A stretch of 5,882 bases of DNA from Vulcanimicrobiota bacterium. Its GTDB lineage: Bacteria; Vulcanimicrobiota; Vulcanimicrobiia; Vulcanimicrobiales; Vulcanimicrobiaceae. Shown here piece after piece: positions 1 through 5,882 of this stretch. A program made the position numbers and the translations under genes. Each line of letters begins with the position of its first letter. Position 1 is the first letter of the stretch. The notes beneath the pieces are model-generated. The model saw only the letters and a list, made by a program, of their open reading frames with translations. It did no database searches and was not told the DNA's origin. The DNA lies in NCBI GenBank assembly GCA_019233415.1, contig JAFAMK010000337.1, forward strand, positions 1 through 5,882, read 5' to 3'.

Positions 1-1149
<1,149 letters not shown>

Positions 1150-1225
1150 TCGTGGCGCATGGATGATTCTCGTGCAACCACGCCGGTTTCCGGTTAGGAG
1201 AGGAGTGCGTTGGGAATGAGGCCGC

Positions 1226-1230
1226 GGAGG
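1226..1230 (+). promoter_or_regulatory. Shine-Dalgarno sequence of the SnoaL-like gene
   Basis: GGAGG lies 7 bases before the GTG at 1238. This spacing is near ideal and fixes that GTG as the start, which also gives a protein with an N-terminal signal sequence. No convincing promoter is visible in the 88 bases after ettA, so the gene may be read through from ettA. Confidence 0.7.
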
Positions 1231-1237
1231 CATCATT

Positions 1238-1744
1238 GTGAAGAGACTACTACTCGCCTCCTTGGGGTTACTCGCACTGGTCCTGGTGCCAGCTCGTACG
1301 GTGCCCATGCCTACCGACGATCTATCGCAACTGCGTACGCTCGAGAAAAGCGTTGCAACGGCTTTCAATGATAAAGACGTCGATGCGCTCATGGCCGCCT
1401 ATGCGCCAGGCAAGTCGCTCTTCGTCTACGACGTCTTTGGACCACCGGGCACCTATTTGAGTTGGGATGCGTATCGTAACGCCTTCGAACATTTCTTCGC
1501 GGCGGTTCACGGACCGCTACACTACACGATGAGCGCTCTCGATGTCGAAGCGAGTGGAGATGTCGGCTATAGCCATAGTTTGCAGCATGTTTCCGGGGTC
1601 CTCGCAAAGGACGGAAAGCCGTTTGATTACACGGTGCGGGTGACCGATGTGTACCGAAAGATCAACGGCAAGTGGCTGATCGTTCAGGAGCACGTGTCGC
1701 TTCCACTCGACCGTGGCACATTCGCGCCGCTGCTTCACACGTAG
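1238..1744 (+). CDS. Exported NTF2-like / SnoaL-like (DUF4440-type) domain protein
   Basis: The protein has 168 residues, with a GTG start supported by GGAGG 7 bases upstream. Residues 1-22 form a signal peptide (two basic residues, then LLLASLGLLALVLVPA). No lipobox is seen, so it is probably periplasmic or secreted. The rest resembles the cone-shaped NTF2/SnoaL/ketosteroid-isomerase-like fold: an opening helix LEKSVATAFNDKDVDALMAAY, a central DAYRNAFEHFF helix, then beta strands ending in VYRKINGKWLIVQEHVSLPL, the usual close of DUF4440/SnoaL_3 proteins. Such proteins are small ligand-binding or enzymatic scaffolds of diverse function, and no substrate can be assigned here. Counted over 1261-1740 the G+C is about 57%, with codons such as TTT, TAT and GAT common, against about 70-75% in sampled lines of the neighbouring genes. 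This suggests acquisition. A scrap of ettA-like sequence follows 38 bases after the stop. The fold is a fairly firm call; the function is unknown. Confidence 0.82.
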   Translation: MKRLLLASLGLLALVLVPARTVPMPTDDLSQLRTLEKSVATAFNDKDVDALMAAYAPGKSLFVYDVFGPPGTYLSWDAYRNAFEHFFAAVHGPLHYTMSALDVEASGDVGYSHSLQHVSGVLAKDGKPFDYTVRVTDVYRKINGKWLIVQEHVSLPLDRGTFAPLLHT

Positions 1745-1782
1745 TCAACGACTCCGATACCACTTCAGACGCGCATTGCGCG

Positions 1783-1827
1783 CTCGACGCCGAGACGCTG
1801 CGCGCGCTCGAAGGCCGGCTGCGCTAG
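1783..1827 (+). repeat. Short ettA-derived remnant (second copy of two ettA 3' segments)
   Basis: Bases 1783-1812 match ettA 901-930 at 29 of 30 positions. Bases 1815-1826 match ettA 1116-1127 at 12 of 12, with the intervening ettA bases (931-1115) missing. Both pieces keep the ettA reading frame and read LDAETLRALEGRLR followed by TAG, where ettA has LDVETLRALE and later HRLRY. No start codon or ribosome site serves this frame, so it is not a gene. It looks like a fused, internally deleted scrap of an ettA 3' end, lying on the opposite side of the low-GC SnoaL-like gene from the intact ettA. The alternative is a chance match or the decayed tail of another gene with similar codons. Confidence 0.5.
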
Positions 1828-1841
1828 GCCCACTGGCGATC

Positions 1842-1883
1842 TAGCAACGTTTTGCTAAGGAGCTTCTCAGCTTAGCTTAAGCT
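1842..1883. repeat. Cluster of overlapping short inverted repeats in an AT-richer island
   Basis: Three dyads sit in this stretch. TAGCAA (1842-1847) and TTGCTA (1852-1857) flank a CGTT loop. GCTAAGGAG (1854-1862) pairs with CTC (1866-1868) plus CTTAGC (1871-1876), with a two-base bulge. AGCTTAAGCT (1874-1883) is a perfect 10-base palindrome. The first two hairpins share bases 1854-1857, so they exclude each other. The island could terminate transcription from the SnoaL-like gene, though no T-run follows. It could also hold the promoter or operator of the lipoprotein gene downstream. Bases 1883-1888 (TTGGCT) and 1908-1913 (TACGAA) make only a poor sigma70-like pair with 19-base spacing. Confidence 0.35.
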
Positions 1884-1920
1884 TGGCTGAAGGGGCGAGC
1901 GAGCTCGTACGAAATCCTTA

Positions 1921-1942
1921 GGAGGGGGCCTCGTGCCCCTCC
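1921..1942 (+). other. G/C hairpin in the leader of the propeller lipoprotein gene
   Basis: GGAGGGG (1921-1927) pairs with CCCCTCC (1936-1942) around an 8-base loop. The hairpin ends 39 bases before the ATG at 1982, so it probably lies in the 5' leader if transcription starts in the AT-richer island upstream. It buries a purine tract that could otherwise pass for a ribosome site. It has no T-run. A regulatory role is speculative. Confidence 0.3.
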
Positions 1943-1981
1943 GCCCCCGGGTGTGTGCCATCCAAGAGGGCTCGTTTCCCG

Positions 1982-3748
1982 ATGTTCCGCCGTTTCGGCA
2001 TCTCGTTCGTGCTCATCGCTTCAGCCGCACTCGGGGGGTGCGGTGGAAGCGGGGGCAGCGGACCGGCTTCGGCTGTGCCGCCGCAGTCCAGCCCCACGAC
2101 GGCGCCGATGGCGCCCGTCTCGTTCTCGGTCGCGATCCCCGGCAAGACGCCGGGCAAGCACGGCCGTCTGCCGCTGTACGTCTCCGCCAATACCTACGCG
2201 GCGTCGATCAGCTACACGCCCGCGGGCGGGACGCGCGCCGGCCCGATCTTCGTCGTCTGCACGACACAGTGCACCGCGAACTTCAACGCACCGGTCGGTG
2301 TGGACCAGTTCGACGTCACGCTGGTCGACCCGCAGTCGCACCCGCTCTCGCACGGCGTCACGACCGCCGTCATCAGCGCCTCGTCGCCGAACACGATCGC
2401 GGTGACGTTCAACGGGATCGTGCAGAGCGCGGCGCTGCGCGTCGTGCCGGCGTCGCTCCCGGCCGGGACGCCGGCCACCGCGCTGCTGTTCGTCGACGCG
2501 CGCGACGCCGACAACAACACGATCCTCACCGACGGCACGTACGTCGACGCGAACGGCGCACAGGTCCTCTTCAACGTCGCCGACGCCGACACGTCGCATG
2601 CGACCTCGATCAGCGCGCCCGGCGTCTCGGCGCCCGGCTCGATCATCCCGGTGACGTACACCGGCGCGATTTCGTCCGGCGCGACGTTCACGCTCACGAG
2701 CGCGTCGACGATCCCCGGCGGCCTCACCGGAACCTCGCTCGCGGTCGCGCCGACGATCACGTCGGCGATCGCGATCAGCCCGGCGCCCGGCTTCGGACCG
2801 ACCGAGATCTACTCCGAGGGTGACGGAATTTCGTACTACGGGATCGTGCGGTTCCCGAACCAGAACGACACCGGCTCGATCGACATCTTCGTGCAGTACA
2901 TCCCGATCGCGTTCGACACCGCGCACGGCTTCAACGCGAGCAGCCAGACCGCGGCGCAGGGCGACTCGCCCGGGATCGTCTGGTCCCCGTCCTTGCACGC
3001 GCTGTTCCAAGGCGGTCCGGGGAACAAGATCACCCGCATGCCGGCCAACTTGAACGGCACGAGCGTGACGACGGCGCTGCCCCGCGCGGGCGACTTCGTC
3101 GCGTACGTCGCGATCGGGCCGGACGGCAACCTCTACTACACCGCGACCTCGCAGGACCCGCTGGACCCGTTCACGGGTGACGTGCTCGGTTTCGTCGATC
3201 AGAACTTCGCGACCGCGCCGACCGAGATCGCCGTGCCGTCCGGTTTCGCGGGCAGCTCGAAGCTCATCGCGGCGAGCGACGGGAACCTCTGGTTCATCGA
3301 GAGCGCGACGAACAAGGTCGCCTTCCACACGCCGGGTACCGGGTCGATCACCGAGCTGTCGCTGCCGAACGCCGGCGACCGGCCGACGGAGATCGTCGAC
3401 AGCCCGCTCCACAACGCCGTCTTCGTTCTCGGCACGTCCGGCACGACGGGGAACGCGACGATCTGGAAGATCCAGTTTGCCGGCCACGTCGTCGGCGTGT
3501 GGCCCGTCACGCTGCCGGCGACGCTGGTCTCGCTGCACGCGCAACCCGACCTCACCCTGTGGTCGATCGACCCGGTCGCCGCGCAGCTCGTCCGCATCGA
3601 GATGACCACCCGCAACGTGACGACGCTCGCGCCGTCCAATGCGGGCGCGTACTTCGGCGGTGCGCCGGTCGAGATGACCTTCGCACCCGACGGCACGATC
3701 TGGTACGCCACCGGTCCCGGTGGATCGGTGCAGCACGTGATCCCGTAG
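1982..3748 (+). CDS. Lipoprotein with Ig-like N-terminal region and C-terminal Vgb/NHL-type beta-propeller
   Basis: The protein has 588 residues from the ATG at 1982. That start has AGAGGG 11 bases upstream and gives a compact signal peptide, MFRRFGISFVLIASAALGG, before lipobox Cys20 (LGGC). An in-frame GTG at 1955 would add nine residues ahead of it and lacks a ribosome site. A Gly/Ser/Pro tether (about 20-48) follows the Cys. Residues about 45-260 are Thr/Ser/Val-rich strands suggesting one or two Ig-like domains, with a close cysteine pair CTTQC (93-97). From about 270 to the end, motifs of the type DG-N-L-[WY]-[FY] recur every 42-56 residues (near 278, 334, 379, 431, 473, 520 and 568; for example GPDGNLYYT, SDGNLWFIE, PDGTIWYAT), fitting seven propeller blades. 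This repeat style is that of virginiamycin B lyase and NHL/SMP-30 proteins. A streptogramin lyase activity is not supported; a surface binding or scaffold role is inferred. The gene converges on the S53 gene. Confidence 0.85.
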   Translation: MFRRFGISFVLIASAALGGCGGSGGSGPASAVPPQSSPTTAPMAPVSFSVAIPGKTPGKHGRLPLYVSANTYAASISYTPAGGTRAGPIFVVCTTQCTANFNAPVGVDQFDVTLVDPQSHPLSHGVTTAVISASSPNTIAVTFNGIVQSAALRVVPASLPAGTPATALLFVDARDADNNTILTDGTYVDANGAQVLFNVADADTSHATSISAPGVSAPGSIIPVTYTGAISSGATFTLTSASTIPGGLTGTSLAVAPTITSAIAISPAPGFGPTEIYSEGDGISYYGIVRFPNQNDTGSIDIFVQYIPIAFDTAHGFNASSQTAAQGDSPGIVWSPSLHALFQGGPGNKITRMPANLNGTSVTTALPRAGDFVAYVAIGPDGNLYYTATSQDPLDPFTGDVLGFVDQNFATAPTEIAVPSGFAGSSKLIAASDGNLWFIESATNKVAFHTPGTGSITELSLPNAGDRPTEIVDSPLHNAVFVLGTSGTTGNATIWKIQFAGHVVGVWPVTLPATLVSLHAQPDLTLWSIDPVAAQLVRIEMTTRNVTTLAPSNAGAYFGGAPVEMTFAPDGTIWYATGPGGSVQHVIP

Positions 3749-3750
3749 AC

Positions 3751-3788
3751 GCAACGAGGGCACCGCATCGCTGCGGTGCCCTCATTGC
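3751..3788. terminator. Bidirectional hairpin terminator between converging genes
   Basis: GAGGGCACCGCA (3756-3767) and TGCGGTGCCCTC (3772-3783) form a perfect 12-base-pair stem around a TCGC loop. After one C/A mismatch the stem extends by GCAA (3751-3754) with TTGC (3785-3788). It begins 2 bases after the lipoprotein stop and ends 19 bases before the S53 stop codon, so it can serve both transcripts. Neither strand has a true T-run behind the stem, as is common in very GC-rich genomes. Confidence 0.75.
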
Positions 3789-3807
3789 AGTCATCGGGGG
3801 AACCCAG

Positions 3808-5682
3808 TTATTGCCCGATGACCGCGTTCAGTGCTGCGACGTCGAGTGAGCCGAGGCCGGTCGTGTAGTCGTAGCCCGGGGTCGCGGCGAACGCGCCGTT
3901 GCTCCCGCTGACCACGTCGTGGAACGGCCCGACGTTGATCGTCGGCGGTGGGCCGAGCAGCTTCGTGCCCGGATTGCTCATCGCGAAGGTGTGGTAGAGC
4001 TGTGGCGCGGCGAAGCCGAGGCCGGGGTGGTTCTGCAGCATCCGTGCCCACACACCCGCCGCGAGCGGCGAGGAGAGGCTCGTACCGCCGATCGTCGTCC
4101 ACCCGCCGGCCGACGCGATGTAGACGATCATCCCGGTCTGCAGGTCGCCGTCCATCGCGATGTCGGGCGTGCCGCGGAAGCTCTGCCCGGTCGCGGTCGT
4201 CCCGACCGGCTGAATCCCGCTCTGCCAGAACGGCGAGTACTCGAACTGGCTGAGCCCGCCGCCGCCGGCGTTCCACGCCGACTCGCCCGCATACGTGCCG
4301 TCGTACTGCGACCACAGCGTCGTTCCGCCGACCGCGACGACGTACGGCGACGCGGCGGGGTACTCGACGAGCGGCGCGCCGCCGGGGACGCCGTTCGGGT
4401 TGCCGACGGAGCAGAACGATCCCGTGTCGCCGGTCGAGGCGAACATCGTCTGTCCCTGCGCGGCGCCCATGAGCATGATCTCGTCGTCGACGAGCATCGA
4501 GCCGTCGAGGTACGGGAACGCTTCGCAGCCGCCGAACGACGAGTTGCCGACTGGCGCGAGGTCGTCGGTGACCCAGCGGTTGTACATGAGCGCGATGTCG
4601 GAGTCGGTCATCGACGTCGTCGCGTACAGGTAGATGGTCGAGACGCGGCGCGCCATCCCGGTCGAGGCGGTCATGTCGAGCGTCCACTCGTCGGCGCCCG
4701 CGGTGTCGGGGCTTGCGACGCCGACCTGCTTCACGACGACCGGAACTTCCGGCAGCCCGTCGCCCTGCTCGTTGACGCGGAAGTCCGCGATCGACGAGCT
4801 GACGTTGCCTTCGGCCATGATCGCGATCGGCGTGCGGCCCGCGCCGGACGTCGAACCGACGTCGTACGCGCGCCAGTAGTCCGACGGCGTGTAGTTACGC
4901 GGGCAGCCGGTCGTGTACGCTTCGGGCGTCGGGATCGGCTGCGGCGACGGCAGCCCGACGATGAACACGCTGGAGAGCGCGCACGGCGACTCGGGCTGCG
5001 GCGCGGGCGCGGAGTCGGCCGGCGACGCGTGGTTCACGGCCTGCCCGCCGCGATGCGGGCTCGTCGCGAACGCCTGCACGTTGTTGAGCCCGAGCACGGC
5101 GACGACGATGCCGTTCAGCGCCGTCGGCACGTACGCCGGTGCGGTGTTCGCATATGCGCTCACGCCGTTCACGGTGAACGCGTGCAGCGTCGTGTCGAAC
5201 GCCTTCGCGATCTGCGCGGCGCTGCCGGTCGCGCTGACGATCAGCCCGTTCGGCTCGGCGGTGATGCTCGTGAGTCCCTGGCTCTGCAGGTAGTTCGTCA
5301 CCTGCGCGACCTCGCTCGCCGTCGGCGCGTACGCGCTCTGAATCTGGCCCGGCGAGAGGACCGCGCGCGACTGCACCGCGGACTTGAGCTGGTCGACGTT
5401 GTGCAGCTGCAGGCCGAGCCGTACGGTGACCGGCTTCGTCGCGTCGAGCGTTCCGAGGTCGGTCGCGTTCTTCAGGCTGACCGCCTGCGTCGCGGTGGTC
5501 GCCCAGCCGGGCGGTGCCGCGGCGACGGCGGCGCTGCGGGTCGTGCGCGCGCCGGCCGAAGCGGGAGCGGCGCTGCCGGCACCCGACGCACCGGACGGGA
5601 GAAACGAGCCGGCACCATGGCCGCCTGAGCACGATGCCGTCGTGAGGCCGAGCACGACCGCGAGCGGGACGAGTCTGTTCAT
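3808..5682 (-). CDS. S53 family peptidase (sedolisin/kumamolisin type), lipoprotein with pro-domain
   Basis: The protein has 624 residues from the ATG at 5682 (numbering used here). It is a secreted serine-carboxyl protease; the family usually works at acidic pH and removes its own propeptide. The signal peptide MNRLVPLAVVLGLTTAS is followed by lipobox Cys18 and a Gly/Ser/Ala tether to about residue 58. The pro-kumamolisin activation domain covers about 60-210 (TVRLGLQLHN, LSPGQIQSAYAPT, AQIAKAFDTTLHAF). A Pro/Ala linker with Cys234 and Cys260 leads to the catalytic domain from YTPSDYWRAYDV (about 264). Catalytic Glu332 and Asp336 lie in DEWTLD, oxyanion Asp419 in STGDTG, and nucleophile Ser535 in GGTSLSSP (codon 4078-4080). 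The C-terminal calcium site is present: HDVVSG near 588, then PGYDYTTGLGSLD. All key residues and their spacing are intact, so it should be active. An ATG at 5694 would give 628 residues, but its ribosome site abuts it. The gene converges on the propeller lipoprotein. Confidence 0.95.
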   Translation of the reverse strand: MNRLVPLAVVLGLTTASCSGGHGAGSFLPSGASGAGSAAPASAGARTTRSAAVAAAPPGWATTATQAVSLKNATDLGTLDATKPVTVRLGLQLHNVDQLKSAVQSRAVLSPGQIQSAYAPTASEVAQVTNYLQSQGLTSITAEPNGLIVSATGSAAQIAKAFDTTLHAFTVNGVSAYANTAPAYVPTALNGIVVAVLGLNNVQAFATSPHRGGQAVNHASPADSAPAPQPESPCALSSVFIVGLPSPQPIPTPEAYTTGCPRNYTPSDYWRAYDVGSTSGAGRTPIAIMAEGNVSSSIADFRVNEQGDGLPEVPVVVKQVGVASPDTAGADEWTLDMTASTGMARRVSTIYLYATTSMTDSDIALMYNRWVTDDLAPVGNSSFGGCEAFPYLDGSMLVDDEIMLMGAAQGQTMFASTGDTGSFCSVGNPNGVPGGAPLVEYPAASPYVVAVGGTTLWSQYDGTYAGESAWNAGGGGLSQFEYSPFWQSGIQPVGTTATGQSFRGTPDIAMDGDLQTGMIVYIASAGGWTTIGGTSLSSPLAAGVWARMLQNHPGLGFAAPQLYHTFAMSNPGTKLLGPPPTINVGPFHDVVSGSNGAFAATPGYDYTTGLGSLDVAALNAVIGQ

Positions 5683-5694
5683 GTTGGGTTCCAT

Positions 5695-5700
5695 CCTCCT
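5695..5700 (-). promoter_or_regulatory. Shine-Dalgarno sequence that decides the S53 start
   Basis: On the minus strand AGGAGG directly touches the upstream ATG (5694-5692) with no spacer, which is too close for initiation there. The second in-frame ATG (5682-5680) lies 12 bases downstream. That is slightly long but workable, and it begins the canonical lipoprotein signal peptide. This favours 5682 as the start. Confidence 0.65.
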
Positions 5701-5759
5701 TCGCTCGCAGCGTACGCGCTCGGAGGTAGCACCCTACATACCGGAAATCGGGTAGACCG

Positions 5760-5882
5760 CTAGAGCCCCGTGACCCCGTTCAAAGAGCCCAGGCCCGTGA
5801 TGGGCTGATAGCCGGTGCCGCCGACGGGGCGGAAGCCGGCGGGGTGGCGGTAGGAGTAGCCGGGGGCGGCGGGGCGGCCGGA
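5760..5882 (-). CDS. C-terminal end of a probable second S53-type peptidase, cut by window edge
   Basis: On the minus strand a frame is open from the window edge to a TAG at 5762-5760, giving 40 residues. Codon third positions are almost all G or C, as in a real gene here. The tail reads GTGYQPITGLGSLNGVTGL. It closely resembles the end of the complete S53 protein downstream (GYDYTTGLGSLD, sharing TGLGSL) and the usual S53 C-terminal calcium-site pattern G[YW]xxxTGLGSxN. The start and the catalytic residues lie outside the window, so family membership rests on this tail alone; another secreted protease or an unrelated Gly/Pro-rich protein is possible. The stop is 77 bases before the S53 start at 5682, on the same strand. 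The two could be co-transcribed, as no strong terminator is visible between them. Confidence 0.55.
   Translation of the reverse strand, partial: SGRPAAPGYSYRHPAGFRPVGGTGYQPITGLGSLNGVTGL

Noticed and set aside
1151..1182. Possible ettA terminator (CGTGG/CCACG)
   Set aside because: Five base pairs around a 22-base loop with no T-run is too weak to be a credible terminator.
1159..1197. A 12-codon ORF just after ettA (MDDSRATTPVSG)
   Set aside because: It has no ribosome site or independent support and is too short to call.
1933..2823. A 296-codon plus-strand frame starting at GTG 1933 with a strong AGGAGG-type tract 5 bases or so upstream
   Set aside because: The protein is an Arg-rich frame-shifted reading of the lipoprotein gene with no recognisable domain. 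The purine tract is buried in the 1921-1942 hairpin. The overlapping frame has a signal peptide, a lipobox and propeller repeats.
1982..3748. Antibiotic (streptogramin) resistance role for the propeller lipoprotein
   Set aside because: Only the blade pattern resembles virginiamycin B lyase. The active-site residues could not be identified, and the protein is a lipoprotein with a large extra N-terminal region.
2021..3763. A 580-codon minus-strand frame across the propeller lipoprotein
   Set aside because: It is an Arg/Asp/Val-rich shadow frame without domains. The plus strand gives a convincing lipoprotein.
3919..5628. A 569-codon open frame antisense to the S53 gene
   Set aside because: It is low-complexity Arg/Ala/Asp-rich, as expected from the complement of GC-biased codons. 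The opposite strand carries a complete, catalytically intact S53 peptidase.

Overview
The window is GC-rich DNA from a diderm bacterium. Sampled 60-base lines in three of the main genes count to about 70-75% G+C by hand. The organism cannot be named from these genes. The combination of a secreted seven-bladed-propeller lipoprotein, S53 (sedolisin) proteases carried as lipoproteins, and very high GC would fit Candidatus Eremiobacterota (WPS-2/Vulcanimicrobiota), Acidobacteriota or a similar soil lineage. That is a tentative inference.

Layout, left to right. (1) Positions 1-1149, plus strand: the 3' two thirds of ettA, an ABC-F translation factor whose start lies upstream of the window. (2) Positions 1238-1744, plus strand: a small exported NTF2/SnoaL-like protein of clearly lower GC (about 57%). 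(3) Positions 1745-1981: an intergenic stretch with a short copy of ettA 3' sequence, an AT-richer island with overlapping inverted repeats, and a G/C hairpin. (4) Positions 1982-3748, plus strand: a large lipoprotein with an Ig-like N-terminal half and a C-terminal propeller resembling virginiamycin B lyase. (5) Positions 3751-3788: a strong hairpin terminator shared by two converging genes. (6) Positions 3808-5682, minus strand: a complete S53 peptidase lipoprotein with its propeptide and all four catalytic residues. (7) Positions 5760-5882, minus strand: the last 40 codons of another gene, whose C-terminus resembles the end of an S53 peptidase.

The right-hand two thirds looks like a cell-envelope locus. 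Two surface-anchored lipoproteins face each other across a common terminator, and a second probable S53 protease sits directly upstream of the first on the same strand. The left-hand third is housekeeping (ettA), followed by what looks like an acquired or inserted small gene. I found no RNA gene, CRISPR array, insertion sequence or evident new defence or mobile system. The observations most worth checking are the ettA-derived scrap on the far side of the low-GC gene, the probable tandem S53 pair, and the start codon of the complete S53 gene.
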